Source of the DNA: an uncultured Roseovarius sp.
GTDB lineage: Bacteria; Pseudomonadota; Alphaproteobacteria; Rhodobacterales; Rhodobacteraceae
Direction of reading: 5' to 3'
DNA: 64,000 nucleotides
Assembly: GCF_947489715.1 (NCBI RefSeq)
Contig: NZ_CANLER010000002.1
Location: 453,597 to 517,596, forward strand
The translations under genes and the position numbers were made by a program. This document shows, piece after piece, positions 51,941-60,860 of this stretch (positions within the stretch are counted from its first letter, which is position 1; every line of letters begins with the position of its first letter). The notes below the pieces were generated by a model, which saw nothing but the letters and a program-made list of their open reading frames with translations, made no database searches and had not been told where the DNA came from.

Positions 51941-53638
51941 TTATCGCACCAGATATGGTTTACGTTTGCTTTGCTGCGGCTCGTGCAGATCGTGTGCAAC
52001 TGGGAAGTCACCCATCAGATAGGGATGCATTCCCTGATTCTTCAGGTTTTGCAAAAACTGGCCAAAGCCGCTCAAATCAGCCATTTTAGGCACTTCCGCC
52101 AGACCGCGCATATTTTGTTGGCCAATTTCGTCGATAATGGTCTGAAGGGGTTCCATTGGAGCCTCGATAAATTCCGCCATTGTCCAGATACGAATTCGCG
52201 CCTTTGCCCATGACGACCGCAGCGTTTCCAAATGTTTACTTTCGATCTGTTGCAGCAGCGCCGCTTCGCGCCGGATGTCAGAAAAATTGCGATTGGACTG
52301 GAACAACGGCACCGCCCAGGCACCCGTAATCACCGAGACTTGTGCATTCGGATCCTTTGCAATGTCCCATTCAATATATTGATTGTCTCGCGGACCAAAC
52401 TGGAAACATTGACGTTCGCCGCGTGTATTCCAGATCAGATTGGCCAGAAACGCCCGTGGATTGTAATCACGCAGGATCGCGCTGTCGCTAAGCGCGCCGT
52501 TCATGACAGTCTGGCCTTCTGAATACTCAGCCCGCTCCGGCGCAAAAAGATGTCCATGCACGCGCACATTGGTTGCTCTTGCCAACCAGGGTTCAAAATT
52601 CTCAAAAAGGTCACTAAAACCTTCAAAAACCGAATACTGCCCGCAAGTCAGGCCGTTTTCGCGAGTTTCCACTGGAAAGCGGCTTTGCATATAAAGCCCG
52701 GCCCGACCGCGTGTACGGCGTTCAACCGCTTTTGCAAAAATCCGGTCAATCTTGCCGGGGTTGGGTTCAGTTCTTTTCATCGCCCCCGATGGATCGGTCA
52801 GAAAGGCCTCATACAATCGATCGGCAAAGGGCCAGATCTTGCGGGCAACGAAACAATCCGAGCGTCGCAGCAATTGCAAATGATCGTCGTAAAAAATGTG
52901 CGGCTTACCTTGGTAGTCGAACTTCGAAAGTGTCAGAGACCTGCTTTCGATTTGGCGGGAGTAAAGCCGTGCCAGCGTCTGGAAATAGCTTTCATCGGGA
53001 ATCCAAACCTTGCTGAAATATCTATCATAGGTTTCGCGTTCAGGATCTTGCAAGATGGCTGATAACGTTTGCCGTGTCAGGCACCACCACTGGCTGCCCA
53101 TATGCGGGACAATCCCACTGGGAATTTTGCGCTTAAAGCCGACAAAGCGTTGCAGAGCCACGTAGCGGTCGAACAGGAACTTGTTCTTGCGCCAGGAAAA
53201 CGGAAAACGCATGGTAAACCGCTCTTGATCCAACCCACCGATTGTCCAAGGCACATCCGCTGTAGTGGCCGATTCAATAAAGTCCGTGCGCGGTCGTTCC
53301 TCAAGATAATCCAGAAGCTCCTGTACCGGCCTCAGAGGGAGACAGGAGCCAGATGCCAGATAGACGTGTCGCACATCCGGAAACTCGTCCAACATCATCT
53401 GCGATGCGCTTTGGGTGGCCGCAACCAATCCCCAAGTACCCCACTCACAACGATGACGCTTGCTAAAGCGAACATCGGGCACATAGGACAGTGCCTTGAC
53501 GAAGTCGCTGTATTCTTTACGTGAAACAGATTTGTCAGCGTGGATCACCAGAGGGCAGCCCGCTGCCGACCAATGCCGCACCAGCTGTTCGGCGCGGTCA
53601 AAGGCCGTGTGGACCAACATGACGATCCCAACACTCAC
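51941..53638 (-). CDS. Core-2/I-branching-type glycosyltransferase with C-terminal extension
   Basis: A 565-residue protein. The N-terminal ~270 residues match the Branch (GT14) fold: I-V-M-L-V-H-T-A-F-D-R-A, Y-L-A-S-G-S-C-L-P-L-R-P and G-S-Q-W-W-C-L-T-R. This fold uses UDP-GlcNAc or UDP-xylose with no DxD requirement. The C-terminal ~290 residues have no family that I can name with certainty; they include F-Q-F-G-P-R-D-N-Q-Y-I-E-W-D. It sits between the sulfotransferase (6 nt) and a GT2 gene (16 nt) in an apparent operon, implying joint glycan assembly and sulfation. Confidence 0.78.
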   Translation of the reverse strand: MSVGIVMLVHTAFDRAEQLVRHWSAAGCPLVIHADKSVSRKEYSDFVKALSYVPDVRFSKRHRCEWGTWGLVAATQSASQMMLDEFPDVRHVYLASGSCLPLRPVQELLDYLEERPRTDFIESATTADVPWTIGGLDQERFTMRFPFSWRKNKFLFDRYVALQRFVGFKRKIPSGIVPHMGSQWWCLTRQTLSAILQDPERETYDRYFSKVWIPDESYFQTLARLYSRQIESRSLTLSKFDYQGKPHIFYDDHLQLLRRSDCFVARKIWPFADRLYEAFLTDPSGAMKRTEPNPGKIDRIFAKAVERRTRGRAGLYMQSRFPVETRENGLTCGQYSVFEGFSDLFENFEPWLARATNVRVHGHLFAPERAEYSEGQTVMNGALSDSAILRDYNPRAFLANLIWNTRGERQCFQFGPRDNQYIEWDIAKDPNAQVSVITGAWAVPLFQSNRNFSDIRREAALLQQIESKHLETLRSSWAKARIRIWTMAEFIEAPMEPLQTIIDEIGQQNMRGLAEVPKMADLSGFGQFLQNLKNQGMHPYLMGDFPVAHDLHEPQQSKRKPYLVR

Positions 53639-53654
53639 CCTGGCTGCCCTTTCC

Positions 53655-54665
53655 TCATGCCCAGTTCCCCTTTGACATCAGTCCGAGGATCTCCAATTGG
53701 CGCCAGTTTATATACTTTTCCGACCATTTGCACCAAAGCTCTGGATTCTGGCTGACACTCTCGGCGTAAGCCTTATATTCCACACTGGCAGCATAGTGCT
53801 GTTTACGCTTCAATTCCTCATCAGCTTTAGCGGTAAAAGTGTCGATGAATTTCGCATGCAGCAATACGCCGCTTGCTTGTTCCCCACCCCATTCATCATA
53901 GACCAGATTCAGACCACGCGGCAGCAACATGTGAGTTGAACTGACATAAGCGTAGCGTCGGTTCCATTTGACCAGCGGTATCTTGTTTAAGGCAGGGGCT
54001 TTTTTCGGCACATCTGGAAAGAAAACCCGTGCTCTGGGCCCACCTTGAATCCAGAGGTTGCCGTAGAATTTGTTCTTTTCGATCGTATAGTTACCCGGAT
54101 CGAACCAGTTCGCAATTTCGATAGGGTTCTGGCCCTTTTTATAGGGCACAGCGTCAATTCGACCTTTGGGATACATATCCAGCAGCATTGCCCCGAATGA
54201 CCGCACTTGGCTCACATCCAGCCAATCGGTCAATGCTCGGATCGGCCGGGTATCGCAGAACGGATAGACAAACAGCTCATCCGGATCCACGACAAGGCTC
54301 CAATGACCATGGGCATATTTATGCTGAAGCCAGTTCAGCCAATCTACGCCAAATCGTGCCCCTTTGTAGCTGGCACGTGTTGTCCAAAGCGACACATCGT
54401 TTTGCCCTGCCAGATACTCGCGCCCACCATCTTCACTGCCGTTATCCACCATCAGGAAATGCGAGACGCCCAGATCGCGATAATATTGCATGAAAAAAGG
54501 TAGACGCACCATCTCGTCCCGAAAGGTGCAGAAAAGCAGGATATCTCCCGCTTTGATCGCGCCCGTGCGATCAGTGACAGGCCTGAGCGAGAAATGCTTG
54601 CGAAACGCTCGGATTTTGACCCGTTTCCTGCGAAGTCGCATGCGATATGATTGCCACAGGCTCAA
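53655..54665 (-). CDS. Glycosyltransferase family 2-like protein
   Basis: A 336-residue glycosyltransferase of the Glyco_tranf_2_4 type. C-T-F-R-D-E-M-V-R-L-P-F-F-M-Q-Y-Y-R-D-L-G begins the GT-A fold, D-N-G-S-E-D-G-G is the nucleotide-binding loop, and V-V-D-P-D-E-L-F-V-Y carries the DxD-like metal motif. It is a clear paralog of the next upstream gene (54821-55843), sharing D-M-Y-P-K-G, P-L-V-K-W-N-R-R-Y-A-Y-V-S-S-T-H and the same C-terminus L-G-L-M-S-K-G-N-W. Donor and acceptor are unknown. Confidence 0.87.
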   Translation of the reverse strand: MSLWQSYRMRLRRKRVKIRAFRKHFSLRPVTDRTGAIKAGDILLFCTFRDEMVRLPFFMQYYRDLGVSHFLMVDNGSEDGGREYLAGQNDVSLWTTRASYKGARFGVDWLNWLQHKYAHGHWSLVVDPDELFVYPFCDTRPIRALTDWLDVSQVRSFGAMLLDMYPKGRIDAVPYKKGQNPIEIANWFDPGNYTIEKNKFYGNLWIQGGPRARVFFPDVPKKAPALNKIPLVKWNRRYAYVSSTHMLLPRGLNLVYDEWGGEQASGVLLHAKFIDTFTAKADEELKRKQHYAASVEYKAYAESVSQNPELWCKWSEKYINWRQLEILGLMSKGNWA

Positions 54666-54706
54666 GCGTTACCTTTCCGTTTCATGCCAAGCATTCAGTT
54701 CAATCT

Positions 54707-54730
54707 TTAACCAAACACGATTAACCAAAC
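54707..54730. repeat. Direct repeat ttaaccaaac upstream of the GT2 gene
   Basis: ttaaccaaac occurs at 54707-54716 and 54721-54730, a 14-bp period, 42 bp upstream of the GT2 start. Each unit contains TTAACCA, a CtrA-like half-site, though the spacing between TTAA cores is 10 rather than 7. Confidence 0.6.
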
Positions 54731-54820
54731 CTTGTGCGGCTTGAAATACCACTGGCCTGCAATCTTGACCGGTACGGTGTTGCTCCACGATGTCCCCCCG
54801 GACCTTAACGTCCAACCAGT

Positions 54821-55843
54821 TCATAGCCAGTTTCCTTTCGACATCAATCCCATCGCCTCCAACTGCCGCCAACTGATTAGCTTTGTTGATCTTTCGCACC
54901 ACAAATCCGGATCACTGGTCAGGCTGTCATAATAGTCATCGTAGAGCGAGCTATTGGCGAAATGTTCGCGCCGTCGCTTTTCTTCGGCTGATCTTTCCAG
55001 AACGGTCGGAAGAAATTTGGAGTGTAGCAGCACGCCCGAAGTGAGTTCACCGCCTTGGTCGTCATACACATGGTTCAATTCTCTGGGCAGTAAAGAATGG
55101 GTAGAACTGACATAAGCAAAACGACGGTTCCATTTCACCAGTGGCATTTTGCCCATTGTAGGCGACTGTCGTGGTTGGTCGGCAAAAAAACAGCGGGCAC
55201 GAACCCCCCCTTGTATCCATAGGTTTTGCAGGTCCTTTTTGCGCGTAATCATATAGTTCCCGCCATCAAACCAGCACAGCATTTGAAACGGATCGTCACC
55301 GGAACTGTATTGCTGTCTGCTCAGCGGGCCTTTGGGATACATATCCAGCATCAAAGCGCCAAAAGACCTGCGATCGTTTTGCTCCAACCATTCGACCAGC
55401 GCAGTTAAGGGGCGTGTGTCATGATGCGGATAGATAAAGATCTCATCAGCATCCAGGGTCAGGCACCAATGACCATGGGCATATCGCAGCTGCAACCAGG
55501 TCAACCAATCGACACCAAATCTCGATAATCTGTAACTATGCGTCGTTGACCAAAGCGAAACATCTGGCTGTGCTGCAAGATAATCATGTGTTCCGTCGTC
55601 GCTGCCATTATCCACAATCAGAAAATGTCTGATGCCAAGCTTTCTGTGGTGGTCCAAGAAATAGGGCAGGCGCAGAAATTCGTTGCGCACTGTCACCGCC
55701 GCGAGAATATCCTGGGCGTGAATTTGTGTGGTTCGGTCGATGACCGGCGTAAGCTGGCGGCGTTTTCTCAAGGCCCGAAACAATAGTCGCCGCCGTTTCC
55801 AACGGAGACGGTAGGCGAATGACAGCTCCTTTGCCCGTTTCAT
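54821..55843 (-). CDS. Glycosyltransferase family 2-like protein, tandem paralog
   Basis: A 340-residue Glyco_tranf_2_4 glycosyltransferase. D-N-G-S-D-D-G-T-H-D-Y, T-L-D-A-D-E-I-F-I-Y-P-H (DxD) and L-V-K-W-N-R-R-F-A-Y-V-S-S-T-H match its neighbour at 53655 in order and spacing. The duplication is recent enough that both end L-G-L-M-S-K-G-N-W. The N-terminus is very basic (R-W-K-R-R-R-L-L-F-R-A-L-R-K-R-R), which may bind membrane lipids. It lies 45 nt downstream of galE. Confidence 0.87.
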   Translation of the reverse strand: MKRAKELSFAYRLRWKRRRLLFRALRKRRQLTPVIDRTTQIHAQDILAAVTVRNEFLRLPYFLDHHRKLGIRHFLIVDNGSDDGTHDYLAAQPDVSLWSTTHSYRLSRFGVDWLTWLQLRYAHGHWCLTLDADEIFIYPHHDTRPLTALVEWLEQNDRRSFGALMLDMYPKGPLSRQQYSSGDDPFQMLCWFDGGNYMITRKKDLQNLWIQGGVRARCFFADQPRQSPTMGKMPLVKWNRRFAYVSSTHSLLPRELNHVYDDQGGELTSGVLLHSKFLPTVLERSAEEKRRREHFANSSLYDDYYDSLTSDPDLWCERSTKLISWRQLEAMGLMSKGNWL

Positions 55844-55888
55844 ATGGTTCTACGCCTGTGTCGTGTCACCTCGCCGACAGAATCGGCG

Positions 55889-56875
55889 CTATTTGTTATA
55901 ATGTCCAGTTTGATGCCAGCGCCACGCATCGGCGATCATCCGATTCATGCTCGATCTTTTGGGCATCCAGCCCAATTCAGTTTCGGCCCGGGTCGAGCCG
56001 GATACTAATTTTGTGCAGTCCCCTGGCCTGCGTGGACCTTCGACAACGGGGACGTGTCTGTTGGTGACAGCGCCGGATTGATCAATGACTTCCCGCACCG
56101 AAAATCCGCTACCGGTGCCAAGATTGAACACCCGGCTTTTTTTGCCTTCTTCCAGCCATTTCAGTCCAAGGACGTGGGCATCAACTAAATCCATCACATG
56201 TACGTAATCGCGGATGCAAGTGCCATCGGGCGTATCATAATCGGTGCCAAAAATTGTCAGCGCGTCACGCCGGCCATCCACTGCATCCAACATCAGTGGC
56301 ACCAGATGGGTTTCAGGTTGATGAAACTCCCCGACCTCAGCGTCGGGATCAGCCCCCGCTACGTTAAAGTAGCGAAAAATGACGTGGCGCAGACCGTAAG
56401 CGGTCTCAAAATCCTTTAGAATATCTTCGATAGCGCGTTTGCTGGCCCCGTATGCGTTTATCGGATGTTGCTCGCTCTCTTCGTCCAGCACCACATTATC
56501 TTGATCACCATAGGTCGCGCAGGTCGACGAGAAGACGATGCTCAGGCATCCCGCCTGCACCGCCGCCTGAAAGAGGTTCAACGAGCCTGAGACATTGTTG
56601 TGCCAATATAGCCCTGGCTCGCGGATGCTCTCACCCACTTGGCTTAGAGCGGCGAAATGCACGATCGCGACAGGCTGGTAGGCGGCGAAAATCTGATCCA
56701 AACGCTTTCGATCGTTCAGGTCGCCCTTTTCGAAGGGGCCGAATTTCACGGCCTCTTCCCATCCAGTGCTCAGATTGTCGTAGGTAACAGGTGTATATCC
56801 GGCGGCTTTAAGAACTTTGCAGGCATGTGAGCCAATATATCCGGCTCCACCGGTTACAAGAACATTACTCAACAC
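55889..56875 (-). CDS. galE: UDP-glucose 4-epimerase
   Basis: A 328-residue extended SDR. G-G-A-G-Y-I-G-S-H at 9-17 binds NAD, the Ser/Thr catalytic pair is in F-S-S-T-C-A-T-Y-G, and Y-G-A-S-K gives the catalytic Tyr and Lys. F-R-Y-F-N-V-A-G-A and R-D-Y-V-H-V-M-D-L are standard GalE blocks. It interconverts UDP-glucose and UDP-galactose, feeding galactose residues into the surface glycan. It follows galU after 15 nt, so both are in one operon. Confidence 0.95.
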   Translation of the reverse strand: MLSNVLVTGGAGYIGSHACKVLKAAGYTPVTYDNLSTGWEEAVKFGPFEKGDLNDRKRLDQIFAAYQPVAIVHFAALSQVGESIREPGLYWHNNVSGSLNLFQAAVQAGCLSIVFSSTCATYGDQDNVVLDEESEQHPINAYGASKRAIEDILKDFETAYGLRHVIFRYFNVAGADPDAEVGEFHQPETHLVPLMLDAVDGRRDALTIFGTDYDTPDGTCIRDYVHVMDLVDAHVLGLKWLEEGKKSRVFNLGTGSGFSVREVIDQSGAVTNRHVPVVEGPRRPGDCTKLVSGSTRAETELGWMPKRSSMNRMIADAWRWHQTGHYNK

Positions 56876-56890
56876 CTGCCTCCCAGGATA

Positions 56891-57784
56891 TTATTGCGCG
56901 GCTTTTTCCGAATGCACTGTATCGTTCAGATAGGCCCAAAGATCATCACGCAATTCATCGCGCGCAAGTGCAAATGCAACCGTTGCTTGCAGGAAGCCGG
57001 CCTTCGACCCGCAATCAAAACGTTGCCCTTTGAAGCGATATCCATAAACCTCTTCACCATCTTCACGCGCATCGGCAATGGCGTCGGTCAATTGAATTTC
57101 ACCACCGGCACCCGTGCGCTTCTTGTTCAGCTTCTGCAGAACGGTTGGTGTCAGGATATACCGACCGATTACAGCCAAGTTGGAGGGAGCTGTGCCTGCT
57201 TCAGGCTTCTCCACCATCCCCTTGGTTGACACGATTGATCCCCTATCTTCTTTGATGTCCAGAATACCGTAGGATGATGCCTTATCTTCCGGCACTTCCA
57301 TCGCTGCCACGATATTGCTCTGGGTCTCTTCAAACGCTTCGACCATCTGCGCCAGACAGGGCTTGTCAGCTGCGATCACATCATCAGGGAGGATCACGGC
57401 AAAGGGTTCGTTCGCGATAAGACGACGCGCACACCAGACAGCATGGCCCAAACCAAGCGGCTTGTGTTGGCGCATGTATGCGATCTCACCACTGTCCATA
57501 TTTGTGGTCTTCAGAATCTCGAGAAGTTCATCCTTACCCTTGCGGCGCAATTCTTGTTCAAGCTGGGGGGCGGTATCGAAGTAATCTTCGAGCGCGCCTT
57601 TACCGCGTGAAGTAACAAAAATGAATTCTTTGATGCCAGCTGCCCGCGCCTCATCAATCGCGTACTGTACCAATGGGCGATCGACCAGAGTCATGATCTC
57701 TTTCGGCACAGATTTCGTAGCGGGCAGGAAACGCGTTCCTAACCCTGCCACTGGAAAAATTGCTTTGGTCACCTTCTTACGCAT
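56891..57784 (-). CDS. galU: UTP--glucose-1-phosphate uridylyltransferase
   Basis: A 297-residue nucleotidyltransferase making UDP-glucose from UTP and glucose 1-phosphate. The signature F-P-V-A-G-L-G-T-R-F-L-P-A-T-K-S-V-P-K-E is at about residues 10-29; L-P-D-D-V-I is the metal site and E-K-P-E-A-G-T-A-P-S another family block. It is the first gene of the minus-strand galU-galE-glycosyltransferase series, behind a 165-bp AT-rich upstream spacer that likely holds a promoter. Confidence 0.95.
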   Translation of the reverse strand: MRKKVTKAIFPVAGLGTRFLPATKSVPKEIMTLVDRPLVQYAIDEARAAGIKEFIFVTSRGKGALEDYFDTAPQLEQELRRKGKDELLEILKTTNMDSGEIAYMRQHKPLGLGHAVWCARRLIANEPFAVILPDDVIAADKPCLAQMVEAFEETQSNIVAAMEVPEDKASSYGILDIKEDRGSIVSTKGMVEKPEAGTAPSNLAVIGRYILTPTVLQKLNKKRTGAGGEIQLTDAIADAREDGEEVYGYRFKGQRFDCGSKAGFLQATVAFALARDELRDDLWAYLNDTVHSEKAAQ

Positions 57785-57949
57785 TGCCTGCTCCTCAATG
57801 CACTTAGTGTTGCATTATCATACATCACAAAACCAATATATGTGTGAATATTAGGGGGGAAATGGGACATTTTTTGTCTCTACGCGCCCAGATTTGGAAT
57901 GAAAAGATGAATTGAGCGCTATGATATCAAATGGAGGTAACATTTTCAC

Positions 57950-58750
57950 TTATGGCATCTCCATTTCTTTCATCATCGCTTCGATGCGAGGTACGTCTTC
58001 TGGATTGTTCAACTCCCAGAACTGCCGACCGCGAGCGTCGACTTCCACACACAAGACCGAACGACCATTCTCCAGAAACCTCAGCTGCTCAAGTCCTTCC
58101 AAGGTTTCGATCGGTCCGGGATTCCATTCACGATAATCTTTCAGCGCAGCGGGGCGGTAAGCATAAACGCCAACATGGTGAAAGACCGGTGTTTTATCAT
58201 CATCCTCATAAGAATTCCCGGTGAAAGGCACTACTTCTTTCGAGAAATAAAGCGCATGGCGGTCATGTCCAAATACGGCTGTCGTTCCACCAACACGACC
58301 ATTGGATCGATCCTCAAGAAATCCGTTCAGCGCACGACCGTCACACCGCAATACCGGCGTTGCAACCTGTGCCTTGGGGTCGCCCTTGAGGCCTGCCACC
58401 AACTCCTCGACAAACCAATGAGGAGTCAATGGCGCATCACCCTGAAGATTAACAACGATGTCATACCCCCCGCCCAGGTTTTCCAACGCTTCAGCACAGC
58501 GTTCTGTTCCATTGCCACAGCTTTCCGACGTCATCACCACTTCTGCGCCAAAGGTTTCCGAGGCTTCGCGTATGCGATCATCGTCAGTCGCTACCACCAC
58601 CCGGTCAACGCCTTCAGCCTGACAGGCGGCTTCCCATGATCGTTGGATCAGCGACTTCCTATCACCAGAAGCGCCAGTCAAAGAAACCAACGGCTTTCCT
58701 GGATAGCGGGTTGAGGCATATCGAGCGGGAATGGCGACCAGAACGCTCAT
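57950..58750 (-). CDS. kdsB: 3-deoxy-manno-octulosonate cytidylyltransferase
   Basis: A 266-residue CMP-Kdo synthetase. I-P-A-R-Y-A-S-T-R-Y-P-G-K-P-L at 7-21 is the CTP-binding signature; V-N-L-Q-G-D-A-P-L is the second. Kdo is needed for lipid A inner core and for the poly-Kdo linkers of capsules exported by ABC transporters. It overlaps the stop of cysQ by one base (TAATG), so they are co-translated. Length is a little above the typical 250. Confidence 0.93.
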   Translation of the reverse strand: MSVLVAIPARYASTRYPGKPLVSLTGASGDRKSLIQRSWEAACQAEGVDRVVVATDDDRIREASETFGAEVVMTSESCGNGTERCAEALENLGGGYDIVVNLQGDAPLTPHWFVEELVAGLKGDPKAQVATPVLRCDGRALNGFLEDRSNGRVGGTTAVFGHDRHALYFSKEVVPFTGNSYEDDDKTPVFHHVGVYAYRPAALKDYREWNPGPIETLEGLEQLRFLENGRSVLCVEVDARGRQFWELNNPEDVPRIEAMMKEMEMP

Positions 58751-59547
58751 TACGCGCCCTTGAGCTCAACCGCGGGTGCATAGGCGATGAAGAACGGGTT
58801 GGCATAGCCTTCCTTGCCATAGACAAGCGGGCTGTGATCATCGAACCGCACCACTTTGCCGCCTGCACCGTGCAACACAGCATGGCCTGCGGCAGTATCC
58901 CATTCCATCGTGCGGCCGACGCGTGGGTAAATATCCGCCTCGCCGGTGGCGATAAGGCAGAATTTAAGCGACGAACCCGCGCTCTTCATATCCTTGACGG
59001 CGTATTTGTTAATGTAATCGTCCGTGGCCTGATCACGATGAGATTTACTGGCGACGACCATAAGTGCGCCATTGTCCGGATCGGAGACACTGATCGGATT
59101 TTGCTGCCCGATGGTGCCGCGCTCAAACGGTCCGACCTCTTCGATTGATCTGCCGTCAGCTTGGGTAAAGAACATCCGTTCCTTGGCCGGGGCGTACACA
59201 ACACCCCGGGTTGGCACACCATTTTCCACATACGCGATATTAACGGTGAAATCGCCGCGCCGGTGGATGAATTCCTTTGTGCCATCCAGTGGGTCGACGA
59301 TCAGGAACGTATCGGCATTCTGTTCGTGGGAGGCTGATTGTTCTTCGGTGATCAGCAAGACATCCGGAAATGCCTGGCGCAGCCCATCCGAGATCAACGC
59401 ATCTGCCGCCTCATCCGCTTCGGTGACGGGGCTGTCATCGGACTTCACCTTTACGTCGAAATCATCTGCATTATAGATTTCCATGATCTTGTCCCCGGCT
59501 TCCAGTGCCAGTTCCCGCATCACTTTGACAAGTTTTTCGTAGTCCAA
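58750..59547 (-). CDS. cysQ: 3'(2'),5'-bisphosphate nucleotidase CysQ
   Basis: A 265-residue member of the inositol monophosphatase-like lithium-sensitive phosphatases. T-E-A-D, I-T-E-E, D-P-L-D-G-T-K-E-F and the late E-W-D-T-A-A-G-H supply the metal ligands. It hydrolyses 3'-phosphoadenosine 5'-phosphate (PAP), the by-product of sulfotransferases, to AMP. Its presence beside a glycan locus with a sulfotransferase is functionally coherent. It is the first gene of the cysQ-kdsB pair and is divergent from the export permease. Confidence 0.93.
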   Translation of the reverse strand: MDYEKLVKVMRELALEAGDKIMEIYNADDFDVKVKSDDSPVTEADEAADALISDGLRQAFPDVLLITEEQSASHEQNADTFLIVDPLDGTKEFIHRRGDFTVNIAYVENGVPTRGVVYAPAKERMFFTQADGRSIEEVGPFERGTIGQQNPISVSDPDNGALMVVASKSHRDQATDDYINKYAVKDMKSAGSSLKFCLIATGEADIYPRVGRTMEWDTAAGHAVLHGAGGKVVRFDDHSPLVYGKEGYANPFFIAYAPAVELKGA

Positions 59548-59676
59548 ATCGCCACTCCTGAATTCGCAGTCTGTCCCGCGTGTTGATAGTTTATTCGATG
59601 CCCCTTATGGTACGCCGCTAACGGGACAGCAAGAAATCCGTGCAAGAAATCAACATGCAGCCACAGGCAAGGGGCC

Positions 59677-60498
59677 ATGTTTCACCACGTTAAGCCAAGA
59701 TCGAAACTTCACTCGGCGGCCTCAATCGCCGAATTGATCTACCACTCGGCCGTACGCGATGTACGCAAGGGTCATGGCAATGCACTATGGGCTTTGGCGA
59801 GTAATATGCTGACGGCGGTGATATTTGTCGCGGCTTTCTATCTCATGTTCATGGTTCTTGGGCTGAAAGGGGCGAAGCTCCGGGGTGATTTCTTGCTCTA
59901 TATGCTATCCGGAATTTTTCTATACCTTACCCATATTAAAGCCCTCAGCGCGATTCTTGGGGCGGATGGCCCGTCATCACCCATGATGCAGCACGCGCCC
60001 ATGAACACAATTATTTCGATTGCCGGTTCTGCGCTCAGCGCGCTTTATATCCAAGTCATGTCGCTTACGCTGATCCTATTTGTCTATCATGTGGGATTCA
60101 CTCCGTTTGAAATCGCTGATCCGGTTGGCGCGTTCGGGATGTTGCTGCTTGCATGGTTCACGGGTGTTGCAGTTGGTCTTGTACTTATGGCCATCCGACC
60201 TTGGTTTCCGGCGTTCGTGTCCATATTCAAAACCGTGTATCAGCGCGCTAACATGATCGCATCGGGCAAGCTTTTTGTGGTCAATACACTGCCGACTTTC
60301 ATGGTGTCGCTGTTCGATTGGAATCCGCTTTTTCACATTATCGACCAGTGCCGAGGATTTGTCTTTGGAAACTACTTCCCACGCTACACGAACGTGGAAT
60401 ATCCGATCATCATCGGTGTCATCTTGATTGTCATTGGCCTTATGGGTGAATTTTATACGCGCCAATTCGCGTCCAGCAGTTGGGAAGCGCGTCGCTAG
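59677..60498 (+). CDS. ABC-2 type polysaccharide export permease (KpsM-like)
   Basis: A 273-residue six-helix membrane protein of the ABC-2 polysaccharide exporter family. A cytoplasmic N-terminal helix is followed by TM segments at about 42-68, 73-95, 118-140, 150-172, 180-200 and 240-262. F-D-W-N-P-L-F-H-I-I-D-Q-C-R-G-F lies before the last helix, as in KpsM/Wzm-like permeases. It would export a finished glycan across the inner membrane. The partner ATPase (KpsT) and outer-membrane parts are not in the window. Confidence 0.85.
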   Translation: MFHHVKPRSKLHSAASIAELIYHSAVRDVRKGHGNALWALASNMLTAVIFVAAFYLMFMVLGLKGAKLRGDFLLYMLSGIFLYLTHIKALSAILGADGPSSPMMQHAPMNTIISIAGSALSALYIQVMSLTLILFVYHVGFTPFEIADPVGAFGMLLLAWFTGVAVGLVLMAIRPWFPAFVSIFKTVYQRANMIASGKLFVVNTLPTFMVSLFDWNPLFHIIDQCRGFVFGNYFPRYTNVEYPIIIGVILIVIGLMGEFYTRQFASSSWEARR

Positions 60499-60860
60499 GG
60501 CCATCAATATCCGGGCGTTTCACATAATGTGAAAGCACGTCCTGCGCTAAAACATGCCAATCGAAATTTTGCCGACGCTTTTTTGATATCCAGCAGATTC
60601 GCGCTTTATTTTCGGCGCCTTTCTGCCCGCCATTGCTGCTTTTTTGTGCACTTCATAGCGTCCGCCTTGCATCCGGGCACTCCCAACTCACAACGCCCGG
60701 CTCTGCATAACGCAAACCTTTCCGGCAGACCGCTCTGGAACTCCAGGCGGTTTCTCCTGACCGCTCTTGTGCGGTCGGGCCGGGGAATTCTTTGTCTTTG
60801 CATCGGTGGTAACCGTTGCACCAAATCAGCGGCTATCGTGCCGCCAGAAAGGACCCGAAT
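60499..60860. other. 362-bp non-coding interval
   Basis: No credible gene is seen between the permease and the CAP-domain gene. A short palindrome tttcacat-a-atgtgaaa lies at 60518-60534, 20 nt after the permease stop. A second hairpin, gaccgc/gcggtc with a 6-nt loop, is at 60759-60776. The first may be an operator or weak terminator. The interval presumably holds the promoter of the CAP-domain gene. Confidence 0.5.

Noticed and set aside
59677..60498. Type I secretion ABC transporter for the neighbouring CAP protein
   Set aside because: The protein is a six-helix ABC-2 polysaccharide permease without a nucleotide-binding domain, and no membrane-fusion protein gene is nearby.
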